Below are positions 1-8,762 of a stretch of DNA of 64,000 bases, piece by piece. The notes below the pieces were generated by a model, which was not told the DNA's origin, made no database searches, and was given only the letters and a program-made list of their open reading frames with translations. Made by a program: the position numbers and the translations under genes. This DNA is from Bacteroidetes bacterium SW_9_63_38. Its GTDB lineage: Bacteria; Bacteroidota; Rhodothermia; Rhodothermales; Salinibacteraceae. Position 1 is the first letter of the stretch; each line of letters begins with the position of its first letter. The stretch covers positions 270,931 through 334,930 of the forward strand of contig PXUA01000015.1 in the NCBI GenBank assembly GCA_003022435.1, written 5' to 3'.

Positions 1-1
1 C

Positions 2-694
2 TACCGCGCCCTCCGGCAGGTCAACCCCTCCCCCTACCTCTTCTACATAGACCTCGACGACCACGCCCTCGTGGGCTCCTCCCCCGAGGTGCTGGTGCGG
101 GCGGAGGACGACACCGCCGAGGTGCTGCCCATTGCCGGCACGCGTCCGCGCGGTGAGGACGAAGACGAGGACGCCGCTCTGGCCGACGAGCTGCTCAACG
201 ACCCCAAGGAGCGGGCCGAGCACCTCATGCTCGTGGACCTGGGCCGCAACGACCTCGGGCGCGTCTGTAGCTACGACAGCGTCGAGGTGGACAACTACGC
301 GTACGTGGAGCGCTACTCGCACGTCATGCACATCGTGTCGTCGGTCAAGGGCCGGCTGGCCGAGGATCGTGGTCCGATGGACGTTCTCGCGGCCTGCTTC
401 CCGGCGGGCACCGTGAGCGGCGCGCCAAAGGTGCGGGCCATGGAGATCATCGACACCCTGGAGCCGTCGCGGCGCGGAGCATACGCGGGCGCGGTCGGCT
501 ACGTCGACTTCTCCGGCACGCTCGACACCTGCATCGCCATCCGCACGATGGTGGTCGCCGACCAGACGGCCCACGTCCAGGCGGGCGCCGGCATCGTGGC
601 CGACAGCGATCCCGCCACCGAGTACGACGAAACCTGGAACAAGGCCGCCGCCCTCCGCCAGGCCATGCACGTCGCCGCGGATGGATTGCTCTAA
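2..694 (+). CDS. trpE: Anthranilate synthase component I, C-terminal part
   Basis: Catalyses chorismate plus ammonia to anthranilate, first step of tryptophan synthesis, together with the TrpG subunit. The reading frame is already open at the window edge, so only about 230 C-terminal residues are visible. The chorismate-binding core is clear: GSSPEVLVR, the IAGTRPRG block, [27 protein letters not shown], and the ending [10 protein letters not shown] followed by a conserved E-W/N-KA segment. These blocks fit TrpE better than PabB, and a separate PabB fusion lies at 32.7-34.5 kb. The neighbouring trp genes support the call. The N-terminus and promoter are outside the window. Confidence 0.95.
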   Translation, partial: YRALRQVNPSPYLFYIDLDDHALVGSSPEVLVRAEDDTAEVLPIAGTRPRGEDEDEDAALADELLNDPKERAEHLMLVDLGRNDLGRVCSYDSVEVDNYAYVERYSHVMHIVSSVKGRLAEDRGPMDVLAACFPAGTVSGAPKVRAMEIIDTLEPSRRGAYAGAVGYVDFSGTLDTCIAIRTMVVADQTAHVQAGAGIVADSDPATEYDETWNKAAALRQAMHVAADGLL

Positions 695-1139
695 GTAGAA
701 TGCTCTCCCTTTACAGTGAGACTCTTTCTACGCTTCTACGCTGCGCGAGCGCTGATGACGCGACTCGTTGGGGAAGTGCGTGTGGGCGTGGGGGCGTATG
801 GGCGTGAAGACAACATGCCTCTCCCCGTGCGGCCCGACCTGCACGCTTGGCCATTACAGACGAATTCGAGATCACTCCCTCGTATGCACGTGTTCGATAG
901 GATCGCCTCCCAGCAGCCCCCTGAAGACGGGCCGTGCACCTCCTGAGGCCGGTCTGCGCCCGCAATACGCAATACGAACTACGCACCCTGCATCACGCGC
1001 CCGGACCGAGGGAAAGAACTGCCCGCGGGGTGCCTCACGAATCGCGCATCACGAGTCACCCATAACGCTTCCCCCCAAACTTCCCACCGCCCCACCGGTA
1101 CACCCATCGTCGTTTTTCCGAACAGACCTTCCCCTGCCA
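695..1139. other. Intergenic stretch after trpE
   Basis: 445 bases without a convincing gene. It holds a GTG-rich tract at about 776-812 (gtgcgtgtgggcgtgggggc type), which recurs in other intergenic regions of the window, and a run of short near-repeats built on 'acgcaatacg' and 'cgcatcacga' at about 960-1070. No terminator with a T-run is visible after trpE. Confidence 0.5.
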
Positions 1140-1619
1140 ATGCCGAATCCGATCAAGGAAGTGCTCCTCGGTCGCGGCTGGGCCGGACAGACCCTCAGCC
1201 GCGCCGAGACGGTCGAGCGCCTCAACCCCGTGCTGCTACAGTTTCTGAAGCTGAACCACAACTATCGGTACGTCATCCGAACCCACTCCGACAATGCCGT
1301 CACCGAGGCCCTGAAGCGGGTCCAGAAGACGGCACGAACCGACGTGGGCAAGCTCAGCGAGACCATCTTGAGTTGCGGCGGCTCGCCCGAAAACGGGACG
1401 GACCTGGAGCCGGAGGACTTCACCCTGGGCCCCGACGATCTGGCGATGCTGTCCCAGCTGGAGGACCTGGAAACGGAGCTCAACGAGGCCCTCGTTCACG
1501 AGCGCCAGGAGCATGAGCACCAGATGCGGACGCGCGGCATCCTCGAAGCGCTCACGAGCAACAGCGACGAGCGCCTGACGCTGCTCGGCGACCTCATCAA
1601 TCGAGCGCAGAACGGATAG
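1140..1619 (+). CDS. Hypothetical acidic helical protein, 159 aa
   Basis: Unrecognised protein of 159 residues. The start is taken at MPNPIKEVLL because the upstream open frame is low-complexity and unlike coding sequence. The protein looks mainly helical, with a basic N-terminal half (RVQKTARTDVGKL) and an acidic C-terminal half rich in Glu/Asp and Leu (LEDLETELNEALVHERQEHE). It has no signal peptide or membrane segment. A ferritin-like or DUF2383-like helical bundle is possible from the hairpin-like heptads, but no metal-ligand pattern is obvious. It lies between trpE and trpS on the same strand with long spacers, so cotranscription is uncertain. Confidence 0.6.
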   Translation: MPNPIKEVLLGRGWAGQTLSRAETVERLNPVLLQFLKLNHNYRYVIRTHSDNAVTEALKRVQKTARTDVGKLSETILSCGGSPENGTDLEPEDFTLGPDDLAMLSQLEDLETELNEALVHERQEHEHQMRTRGILEALTSNSDERLTLLGDLINRAQNG

Positions 1620-1706
1620 CTCAAAAGCGTGAAGTTTTCTGTTTGAAGGAGTCCTTTCCAGCTGAAACTCGAAGATTTATCGGTAATCGACTTCCACGGC
1701 CTTCAG

Positions 1707-1844
1707 AAAATGGCCGCCCGAAGGTCCATGCTTACGAAACGACCGAAATTTATCATGTCTGGGCCCGACAAAGGCGATCTCAGATTGCCGGTCGGGAGAG
1801 TTTGATAAATTTCAGTGGAGTAAGCGCGGACCTCAGGCCATTTT
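1707..1844. repeat. Imperfect inverted-repeat element
   Basis: A ~138-base stretch whose two halves are imperfect reverse complements. Its ends read aaaatggcc and ggccatttt; inside, aaggtccatgcttac pairs with gtaagcgcggacct and aaatttatca with tgataaattt. Read on the minus strand, the segment around 1720-1765 (catgataaatttcggtcgtt) closely matches 35491-35510 in the element that splits an attC site, so the two probably share ancestry. AT content is higher than in the flanks. Likely a MITE-like or large hairpin element. Confidence 0.6.
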
Positions 1845-1854
1845 TTGCCATCCA

Positions 1855-1874
1855 GCACCGAAAGCCTTCGGTGC
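1855..1874 (+). terminator. Possible hairpin terminator
   Basis: Perfect 8-base stem GCACCGAA / TTCGGTGC with an AGCC loop, followed by ATTTTGG. The T-run is short, so this is only a candidate end for the gene at 1140-1619 or part of the neighbouring inverted-repeat element. Confidence 0.35.
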
Positions 1875-2068
1875 ATTTTGGGGCCTTCCAAAATGGACAT
1901 AAGATGGGGAAGAAAGCTCCTGATCCAGGCTGATGATTCTTTGAAACGACGAAGTGGAAGATTGCATCAGTGCATAGATCGGTTGGCAGACTTCACAAAA
2001 ACAACTTCACACCATTGAAGATAACCCTCTCGCCCTGCGCGTGATCGTTTCATCCTGCCCCTGTTTCC

Positions 2069-3109
2069 ATGGACGCCCCTGACACTGCTTCCCCCGCCGA
2101 GACGGACACCGATACGGATCCGGACACGGTCGTCGTCTCCGGCATCCAGCCCTCCGGCCGCCTGCACCTCGGCAACTACTTCGGCGCCCTCCGCCAGCAC
2201 ATCGACCTGCACGCCGAGCACGAGGCGTACTACTTCATCGTGAACTACCACGCGATGACGTCGGTCGACGACCCGGAGGCGCTGCGGCAGCACACCTTCG
2301 ACGTGGCCCTCGACTACTTGGCGCTCGGGTTCGACCCGGAGGAGGCCGCCCTCTTCGTGCAGAGCGACGTGCCGGAGGTGACGGAGCTGACCTGGCTCTT
2401 CTTCAACCTCCTCCCCACGAGCCGCCTGGAAAAGGGCGTGGCCTACAAGGAAAAGGTCAACGCCGGGCTCACCCCCAACGCCGGGCTCTTCAACTACCCG
2501 GTGCTCCAGGCCGCCGACATCCTGGCGTACGGCGGCACCCTCGTCCCGGTGGGCGCGGACCAGAAGCAGAACCTGGAGATTGCCCGCGACCTCGCGCGCC
2601 GCTTCAACAACACCTTCTGCCCCGACGGCGAGCCCCTATTTCCGGAGCCGGAGCCGCACATTCTCGACGACGTGGCCGTGGTGCCCGGCATCGACGGCCA
2701 GAAGATGTCCAAAAGCTACGGCAACACGATCGGGATCTTCGACGAGGGGGACAACCTCAAGGACAAGGTGATGAGCATTGTCACGGACTCGAAGCCCCTC
2801 GACGCGCCGAAGGACCCAGAGAGTTGCAATGTGTTCTCCCTGATCAAGCTGGTGGCCGACAACGAGGAAGCGGTGGAGATCGCCCAGAAGTACCGCGACG
2901 GGGGCTACGGCTACGGACACGCCAAACAGGACCTGCTCCGCCTCCTGAAGGACTTCTTCGCCGAGGCCCGCGAGCGACGCAAGGAGCTCGAACAGCGCCC
3001 CGACTACGTCCGCGACATCCTCCGCACCGGTGCCGAGCGAGCCCGCGCCCGCGCGAGGCCGATCCTGGAGCGGGTGCGGGACTTAACCGGTCTCGTTCGC
3101 ACTCGCTAA
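2069..3109 (+). CDS. trpS: Tryptophanyl-tRNA synthetase
   Basis: Class I aminoacyl-tRNA synthetase that charges tRNA-Trp in the cytosol. The 346-residue length is typical. After an acidic N-terminal tail of about 20 residues the Rossmann core begins with VVVSGIQPSGRLHLGNYFGA, where LHLGNYFG (about 32-39) is the HIGH-type signature. The second ATP motif KMSKSYGN lies near residue 212. The ATG at 2069 is chosen because conserved sequence starts shortly after it. The gene sits inside the trp biosynthetic cluster, which puts tryptophan supply and its use for tRNA charging side by side. No T-box or leader peptide was seen upstream. Confidence 0.96.
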   Translation: MDAPDTASPAETDTDTDPDTVVVSGIQPSGRLHLGNYFGALRQHIDLHAEHEAYYFIVNYHAMTSVDDPEALRQHTFDVALDYLALGFDPEEAALFVQSDVPEVTELTWLFFNLLPTSRLEKGVAYKEKVNAGLTPNAGLFNYPVLQAADILAYGGTLVPVGADQKQNLEIARDLARRFNNTFCPDGEPLFPEPEPHILDDVAVVPGIDGQKMSKSYGNTIGIFDEGDNLKDKVMSIVTDSKPLDAPKDPESCNVFSLIKLVADNEEAVEIAQKYRDGGYGYGHAKQDLLRLLKDFFAEARERRKELEQRPDYVRDILRTGAERARARARPILERVRDLTGLVRTR

Positions 3110-3116
3110 CTTCGTT

Positions 3117-3158
3117 TGGGGGTGTGGGAGTGTGGGGGTATGTGAGTTTGGGAGTGTT
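3117..3158 (+). repeat. GTG-rich intergenic tract (left flank)
   Basis: Run of gggggtgtgggagtgtgg type directly after trpS and just before the four-helix-bundle gene. A CAC-rich counterpart lies at 3648-3693 on the other side of that gene, so the gene is bracketed by inverted tracts. Confidence 0.6.
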
Positions 3159-3169
3159 TTTCTTCAGAA

Positions 3170-3625
3170 ATGAGCGGTTTTCCCAGAATGGTTGAGTCCT
3201 TTCGGGACCTTCGGGTTTATCAGGATGCCTTTCGTGCGGCGCGGAAGATCTTTCAGTGCACAAAGTCCTGGCCCAAAGAAGAGCGATACGCCCTTACCGA
3301 CCAGATTCGACGATCGTCTCGATCTGTATTCGCGAACGTGGCCGAAGCGTGGCGCAAACAACGATCCCCCAAACACTTTATCAGCAAGCTGAGCGACGCG
3401 GACGCCGAAACCACCGAGACGCGCGCTTGGCTCGACGCCGCCCTGGATCACGAATACATTGACCAGGAGTCCTATTCGGACCTGGATACGATGTACGACC
3501 AGATTTCCGCAAGCCTCGTGACGATGATGACGAACGCCGATGACTGGTGCGGCCCCGCGGGCCCCGCGGACCAGGTACAGGAAGCACCGTCCGAGTACAA
3601 AACGGATCCCTCCCCGATTGAATAA
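3170..3625 (+). CDS. Four-helix-bundle protein (S23/IVP family)
   Basis: Member of the small four-helix-bundle family first described from 23S rRNA intervening sequences and related to the Avd accessory proteins of diversity-generating retroelements. Signature parts are the N-terminal ESFRDLRVYQDAF, then YALTDQIRRSSRSVFANVAEAW and a central KHFISKLSDADAETTETRAWLD. The function is unknown; relatives bind nucleic acid. The frame opens at 3170, but a second ATG at 3188 (MVESFRDL) matches the usual family start better. The C-terminal ~30 residues (GPAGPADQVQEAP) are low-complexity. No reverse transcriptase or variable repeat lies nearby. It separates trpS from trpG and is flanked by inverted GTG/CAC tracts, which may mark an insertion. 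Confidence 0.8.
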   Translation: MSGFPRMVESFRDLRVYQDAFRAARKIFQCTKSWPKEERYALTDQIRRSSRSVFANVAEAWRKQRSPKHFISKLSDADAETTETRAWLDAALDHEYIDQESYSDLDTMYDQISASLVTMMTNADDWCGPAGPADQVQEAPSEYKTDPSPIE

Positions 3626-3647
3626 GTGCTTCCCCCCACCTGCACGC

Positions 3648-3693
3648 ACACACGCCCACACTTCCATACTCCCACACGCAATCACGCCCACAC
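3648..3693 (+). repeat. CAC-rich intergenic tract (right flank)
   Basis: cacacgcccacacttcc-type run immediately before the trpG start, an approximate reverse complement of the tract at 3117-3158. Similar runs occur at 776-812, 8721-8760, 15162-15240 and 25690-25730. Confidence 0.6.
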
Positions 3694-3699
3694 GCTGCC

Positions 3700-4299
3700 A
3701 TGATTCTGATCATCGACAACTACGACTCGTTCACGTACAACCTGGTCCACCTCGTGGGCCGGCACACCGACGACCTGGAGGTGATTCGGAACGACGACAA
3801 GACGATCGACGAGGTGGAGGCGATGGCCCCGGACGGGGTCGTCATCTCCCCCGGTCCGGGCCGCCCGGCCGACGCGGGCCTGACCGAGCCGGTCATTGAG
3901 GCCCTCGGCGACACGACGCCCATCCTCGGCGTATGCCTCGGCCACCAGGCCATTGGCGAGGTCTTCGGTGGCGACATCGTGCAGGCCGATGAGCTGATGC
4001 ACGGCAAGACGAGCCCCGTCCAGCACACCGGCACCGGCCTCTTCGACGGTGTCGAAGCGTCGTTCGATGCCACCCGATACCACTCCCTCGTCGTCGACCC
4101 GGACACGGTTCCGCACGACGCCCTCGAGATTACGGCGGAAACGGACGACGGCACCATCATGGGCCTCCAGCATCACACCCATCCGATCTACGGCATCCAG
4201 TTTCACCCCGAGAGTGTGATGACGAAAGCCGGGCCTACCATTGTGGAAAACTGGCTCTCGGTGGTGTGGGACGACGAACGCCTCGCGACCGCTCAGTAA
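3700..4299 (+). CDS. trpG: Anthranilate synthase component II (glutamine amidotransferase)
   Basis: Class I glutamine amidotransferase subunit that hydrolyses glutamine and passes ammonia to TrpE. The 199 residues make a complete domain: MILIIDNYDSFTYNLVHL at the N-terminus, the oxyanion strand VVISPGPGRP near 47-56, the nucleophile C79 in GVCLGHQAIG, and H169/E171 in GIQFHPESV completing the triad. It could also serve the PabB fusion at 32.7 kb, as amphibolic TrpG/PabA proteins do, because no second free-standing PabA is visible here; the GATase at 44.4 kb belongs to another subgroup. It is followed by trpD after 272 bases of spacer containing short 'cgtattgcgt' repeats. Confidence 0.95.
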   Translation: MILIIDNYDSFTYNLVHLVGRHTDDLEVIRNDDKTIDEVEAMAPDGVVISPGPGRPADAGLTEPVIEALGDTTPILGVCLGHQAIGEVFGGDIVQADELMHGKTSPVQHTGTGLFDGVEASFDATRYHSLVVDPDTVPHDALEITAETDDGTIMGLQHHTHPIYGIQFHPESVMTKAGPTIVENWLSVVWDDERLATAQ

Positions 4300-4571
4300 G
4301 ACCCACGCGTATTCCTATACTGAAGCCTGCAGACACTGCCGTTGCAGGAATGCCGGTGCGGAAAGAACGTATTGCGTAATCCGTATTGCGTGAGGCTGCC
4401 TGTGCCATACGGAGGGGCCTACGGAACCGCACGATGGTCACGCCTCACGCCTTCACGCATCACGCTGGCTGTACGGGTAGAATGGGCTGACTTGTATATT
4501 GACGCTGCAACACGTTCCTCCCGACCTACTACTGTTCTCACAGTCTTTCGGACCGACGACCCGACCACACC

Positions 4572-5606
4572 GTGAAGGAGTTTCTCGACACCATTGCCGA
4601 CGGCGATCCGCTCTCCCGCTCGCAGGCTGAAGCCGCCATGCGGGACATGATGAGCGGCGACGCCGACGACAAGCACATCGCCGCCCTGCTGATGGGCCTC
4701 CGCACCCGCGACGAGACATTGGACGAGCTCGTCGGCTTCACGAAGGGCATGCGCGAGCTCGCCATTGATGTGGAGCTCGACGACCCGCACGCCATCGACC
4801 TCTGCGGGACCGGCGGCGACGGGGCCGACACGTTCAACATCTCCACCACCGCCTCCCTCGTGGCCGCCGGCGCCGGGGTGCCCGTGGCCAAGCACGGCAA
4901 CCGCTCGGTGTCCTCCAAGTCCGGCTCCGCCGATGTGCTCGAAGAGCTGGGCGTGGAGATTGAACTGGGAAAAGAGGGCGTGGAGCGGTGTCTAGACGAG
5001 GTGGGCATCGCCTTCCTCTTTGCGCCCTTCTTCCACCCGGCCATGAAGCACGTGATGCCGGTGCGCCAGTCCCTCGGCGTCCAGACCTTCTTCAACATCC
5101 TGGGTCCCCTCTGCAACCCGGCCGGCGTCACGCGGCAACTCGTAGGCGCCTTCGACACGCGGACCGCGCAGATGATGGTGCGCATCCTCGCGCAACTGGA
5201 TGCCGACCACGTAATTACACTCCACTCCAAGGACGGCATGGACGAGGTCAGCGTCTGCGCCGCCACGACCCTGTTCGAATACGACGCCTCCGACGAAAAC
5301 CCGGTCCCCCGGAGCCGCGAGGTCAGCCCGGAGGAGCACAACATCCAGCGGGGCGGGGCCACCGCCCTGCGGGGCGGCGACGCTCAAGAGAATGCAAAAA
5401 TCCTGCACGACATTCTCGCCGGAGAGGATCATAGCCCCCGGCGGCACGTGGTGGTACTGAATGCCGCGTATGCCCTTCACGCCAGCGACGCGTTCGACGA
5501 CATCGACGCGTGCATCAAGGCAGCCAACGAGAGCATCGAATCCGGCGCCGCCCTCGACAGGCTCGAATCGCTCGCAGAGGTGTCGCAAAAAGCCCCGACC
5601 GCGTAG
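4572..5606 (+). CDS. trpD: Anthranilate phosphoribosyltransferase
   Basis: Transfers the phosphoribosyl group of PRPP to anthranilate. The 344-residue protein has the helical N-terminal domain (ALLMGLRTRDETLDELVGFTKGM) and the PRPP loop LCGTGGDGADTFNIST at about 77-92, then KHGNRSVSSKSGSADVLEELG, and NILGPLCNPA as the anthranilate-site segment. It starts at a GTG (MKEFLDTIADG), chosen because homology begins there; an alternative ATG upstream is lacking. trpC follows after 59 bases, so the two are probably cotranscribed. Confidence 0.95.
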   Translation: MKEFLDTIADGDPLSRSQAEAAMRDMMSGDADDKHIAALLMGLRTRDETLDELVGFTKGMRELAIDVELDDPHAIDLCGTGGDGADTFNISTTASLVAAGAGVPVAKHGNRSVSSKSGSADVLEELGVEIELGKEGVERCLDEVGIAFLFAPFFHPAMKHVMPVRQSLGVQTFFNILGPLCNPAGVTRQLVGAFDTRTAQMMVRILAQLDADHVITLHSKDGMDEVSVCAATTLFEYDASDENPVPRSREVSPEEHNIQRGGATALRGGDAQENAKILHDILAGEDHSPRRHVVVLNAAYALHASDAFDDIDACIKAANESIESGAALDRLESLAEVSQKAPTA

Positions 5607-5665
5607 CGCTTTGCTCCCCCTCGCCTTTCGCTCCTCTCCCCACAACCGCCCGCCCCGGCCCCGCC

Positions 5666-6481
5666 GTGAGCAACATCCTCGACGACATCATCGCCGACAC
5701 CCGAGACCTGGTCGAGCACCGAAAGCAAGACACCCCGGTCGCTGAGCTCAAGGACCGGCCCGCGTACGCCGACCGGGAGCCCCACTCCCTCGTGGAGGCC
5801 CTCCAGGAACGCGGTATGTCGTTCATCGCCGAAATCAAAAAGGCCTCGCCCTCGAAAGGGCAGATTCGGGACGACTTCGACCCGGCGTGGATCGCCCAGC
5901 AGTATGCCGCCCACGACGCGTCGGCCATTAGCGTCCTCACCGAACCGCAGTACTTTGACGGGGCACTGGAGTATCTGGCGTGGGTCCGGGCGCACGTGCC
6001 GGACGTGCCGCTCCTGCGAAAAGACTTCATCATCGATTCCTACCAGCTGGTTGAGGCCAAAGCCGTGGGGGCCGACGCCGTGCTGCTCATCGCCACCGCC
6101 CTGGATTCCGGACAGCTTTCAGAACTGCACGCGACGGCCACCGAGCTGGGCCTCTCCTGCCTCGTCGAGGTGTACTCCGAGGACGACCTCCAGAAGATCG
6201 ATTGGGACCAAGTTACAATCCTCGGCGTCAACAACCGCGACCTCACGACCTTCGAGGTGGACATCGACAACTCGCTCCGGATCTTCGAGCAGATCCCCCG
6301 CGACGTGGGCCGGGTGGCGGAGAGTGGGCTCAGTGACCCCGAGACGCTCGTCCGCCTGCGCAACGCAGGCATCAACGGCGTCCTCATCGGCGAACACTTC
6401 ATGCGGGCCGAGAATCCCGGCGAGGCGGTGTCTGCCCTCCGCGATGATGCCAAACAAATTGCTCTCGAACAAAGAACCTAA
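5666..6481 (+). CDS. trpC: Indole-3-glycerol-phosphate synthase
   Basis: Closes the indole ring from carboxyphenylamino-deoxyribulose phosphate. The 271-residue (beta/alpha)8 barrel starts at a GTG giving MSNILDDIIADTRDLVEHRK; the longer open frame upstream overlaps trpD and is not conserved. Catalytic and phosphate-binding motifs visible are FIAEIKKASPSKG (near residues 53-65), LLRKDFIIDSYQL, the AVLLIAT strand, GVNNRDLTTFEVD and VAESGLSDPETL ending in GVLIGEHFMRAENPGEAV. It is not fused to TrpF, which is the next gene after a 178-base spacer. Confidence 0.95.
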   Translation: MSNILDDIIADTRDLVEHRKQDTPVAELKDRPAYADREPHSLVEALQERGMSFIAEIKKASPSKGQIRDDFDPAWIAQQYAAHDASAISVLTEPQYFDGALEYLAWVRAHVPDVPLLRKDFIIDSYQLVEAKAVGADAVLLIATALDSGQLSELHATATELGLSCLVEVYSEDDLQKIDWDQVTILGVNNRDLTTFEVDIDNSLRIFEQIPRDVGRVAESGLSDPETLVRLRNAGINGVLIGEHFMRAENPGEAVSALRDDAKQIALEQRT

Positions 6482-6512
6482 GTATATAGGTGTGCAAGTG
6501 TGTAGGCAATGT

Positions 6513-6528
6513 CCCGACTACTGTCGGG
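6513..6528. repeat. Short palindrome CCCGAC-TACT-GTCGGG
   Basis: Perfect 6-base-arm hairpin in the trpC-trpF spacer, extended weakly on both sides. It belongs to a family with copies at about 14987-15009, 15196-15212, 35469-35486 and 42924-42941. Its surroundings (gtgtaggcaatgtcccgact) also match the minus strand at about 15190-15225. Confidence 0.7.
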
Positions 6529-6659
6529 GCATGTAGCAAGTGTGCGCGTTCTTGTTGTCGCCGTACACCTCGGCAGTGTTCAACGCCCTCGTCGTCCGCT
6601 CTGCCTTATATCAACTACATACGCACCTACATACATCTACACATACGTACAATAACATT

Positions 6660-7310
6660 ATGAAGCTAAAGGTTTGCGGCATCACGGAGCTCGAAGACGC
6701 TCGGTATTTGGCCGGGGCCGGGGCGGACTACCTTGGGTTCATCCAACACGAGGACAGCCCCCGCTACGCCCCGCCCTCCCTTGCGAGCGACATCGTCGAG
6801 TGGGTTCACGGCCCGTCTCCGGTCGGCGTGTTCGTCAACGACGGCGCGTCACAGATCAATGAGGCCGTGGCCGAGGCCGGGTTCGAACTCGCGCAGTTGC
6901 ACGGTCAAGAGCCGCCCCACGTGGTCGAGCAGGTCGACTGTCCAGTGATCAAGGCCATTCACGTCCGCAACGACGCTTCCCCGGAACAGCTGCGCACTCT
7001 ATTCGAGCGGTACGAAGACACGGCCGACTACTTTTTGCTCGATACTCACGACTCCAGCGTCTGGGGCGGCACCGGCGAGTCGTTCAACTGGCGTCTGGCC
7101 CGCGAATTTTCCGACGAGTACCCGCTGTTTCTGGCCGGCGGCCTCAACGCCGACAACGTCCGCCGCGCCGTGGAGACGATGCGCCCGTATGCCGTCGACC
7201 TCTCCAGCAGTCTGGAAGACGCGCCCGGCGAAAAGAGCTTTACGAAGATTGATGCCTTCCTGGATGAGTTCCGCGCTGTTCAGAACGAGATGGCCGATAA
7301 GTCGGCTTAG
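6660..7310 (+). CDS. trpF: Phosphoribosylanthranilate isomerase
   Basis: Amadori isomerisation step between TrpD and TrpC. The 216-residue protein has the expected start [14 protein letters not shown] with the catalytic Cys in KVCGIT, then [43 protein letters not shown] containing the catalytic Asp, and the phosphate-binding [11 protein letters not shown]. The ATG at 6660 is preferred over an in-frame upstream start because homology begins at MKLK. trpB begins 47 bases downstream. Confidence 0.94.
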   Translation: MKLKVCGITELEDARYLAGAGADYLGFIQHEDSPRYAPPSLASDIVEWVHGPSPVGVFVNDGASQINEAVAEAGFELAQLHGQEPPHVVEQVDCPVIKAIHVRNDASPEQLRTLFERYEDTADYFLLDTHDSSVWGGTGESFNWRLAREFSDEYPLFLAGGLNADNVRRAVETMRPYAVDLSSSLEDAPGEKSFTKIDAFLDEFRAVQNEMADKSA

Positions 7311-7357
7311 GTTCTTTCCTGTCTTCTCCTGTTTTTCTGATCGATCCTTCTCCTGCT

Positions 7358-8578
7358 ATGCCTGATACAATTTCTCAGACTGAAGCGTACGCCGCCCCGG
7401 ATGCAGACGGGCACTTCGGGAACTACGGTGGTGCCTACGTACCTGAAACTCTTGTGCCAGTTCTCGAGGATCTCAAGGATGCCTATAGAACCTACAAAGA
7501 TGACCCGGAATTCCAAGAGGAATTTCGTCACCACCTGCGGGAGTACGCCGGTCGCCCCACGCCGCTCAGCTTCTGTGACCGGCTGACGGAGAACATCGGC
7601 GGTGCCCGCATCTACGCGAAGCGGGAGGACCTCTGCCACACCGGCGCGCACAAGATCAATAACACGATCGGTCAGATTATGCTGGCCACCCGCATGGGCA
7701 AGGAGCGAATCATTGCCGAGACGGGGGCCGGTCAGCACGGGGTGGCCACGGCGACGGTCTGCGCCAAGTTCGGGGTCGACTGTATCATCTACATGGGCGC
7801 GGAGGACATCGAGCGGCAGCGGCTCAACGTGGAGCGGATGGAACTGCTGGGGGCGGAGGTGCGGGCAGTCAATACGGGCAGCGAGACGCTCAAGGAAGCT
7901 ACCAGCGAGGCCATTCGCGACTGGGTCTCCAACCCGTCCGACACGTTCTACATCATCGGATCGGTCGTCGGCCCGCACCCCTACCCCACGATGGTACGGG
8001 ACTTCCACCGCGTGATCGGCACGGAGACCCGCGACCAGCTTCGTGAGGTCGAGGGCCGCGAGACCCCCGACGCTATTGTCGCCTGCGTAGGCGGCGGCTC
8101 CAATGCGATGGGGATCTGGCATCCCTTCATCAATGACGACGAGGTGGAGATGCACGGTGCGGAGGCCGCTGGGCAGGGGCTCTACGACAATCACGCCGCG
8201 ACGCTGGCGGAGGGCTCCCCCGGCGTTCTACACGGCGCCATGAGCTATCTGCTGCAGGACGAGGAAGGGCAAATTGAGCTCGCCCACTCCCTCTCCGCCG
8301 GGCTCGACTATCCGGGCGTCGGTCCCGAGCACGCCTACCTCCGCGACACCGACCGCGTGCAGTATCACCCGGTGACGGACGACGAGGCCCTGGCCGGCGT
8401 GCAGCGCCTCTCGGAGACGGAGGGCATCATTCCGGCCCTGGAGACGGCCCACGCCGTGCACCTCCTGCCCGACCTCGCGCGTCGACTCGCGGACGAACGG
8501 GGCGACGGTGCGGTCATCGTCTTCAACTGCTCCGGCCGCGGCGACAAGGACATGGAGACCATCGCCGAAAACCTGTAA
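7358..8578 (+). CDS. trpB: Tryptophan synthase beta chain
   Basis: PLP-dependent condensation of indole with serine. The 406-residue protein carries the N-terminal [14 protein letters not shown] block, the PLP lysine K99 in [23 protein letters not shown], and the phosphate-cup GGGSNAMGI. The C-terminal half has [14 protein letters not shown] and the ending [11 protein letters not shown]. Type TrpB1. It should form a channelled alpha2beta2 complex with the TrpA encoded 184 bases downstream. Confidence 0.96.
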   Translation: MPDTISQTEAYAAPDADGHFGNYGGAYVPETLVPVLEDLKDAYRTYKDDPEFQEEFRHHLREYAGRPTPLSFCDRLTENIGGARIYAKREDLCHTGAHKINNTIGQIMLATRMGKERIIAETGAGQHGVATATVCAKFGVDCIIYMGAEDIERQRLNVERMELLGAEVRAVNTGSETLKEATSEAIRDWVSNPSDTFYIIGSVVGPHPYPTMVRDFHRVIGTETRDQLREVEGRETPDAIVACVGGGSNAMGIWHPFINDDEVEMHGAEAAGQGLYDNHAATLAEGSPGVLHGAMSYLLQDEEGQIELAHSLSAGLDYPGVGPEHAYLRDTDRVQYHPVTDDEALAGVQRLSETEGIIPALETAHAVHLLPDLARRLADERGDGAVIVFNCSGRGDKDMETIAENL

Positions 8579-8762
8579 TGCGGATGCCGATCAGTATAAT
8601 CCGATAGCCTCCTGCGTTCGTCAGCCTGAAAACCGATTCTCCCCCTGCGACGATTGGGATATTGATTGTTTTGTTTGACGGCAGCAATTCTGTTCTGCGG
8701 ACCTCCCCGGTCGGCTGCTCCTGCACGCACACGCCCACACTCACACACGCCCCCACACGCGA

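Noticed and set aside
1643..1933. Small open frames in the inverted-repeat region
   Set aside because: They arise from the repeat element and have no recognisable feature.
695..2068. Trp attenuator or leader peptide
   Set aside because: No Trp-rich short frame followed by alternative hairpins was seen in the trp spacers.
3170..3625. Diversity-generating retroelement around the Avd-like gene
   Set aside because: No reverse transcriptase, template repeat or variable repeat was found nearby.
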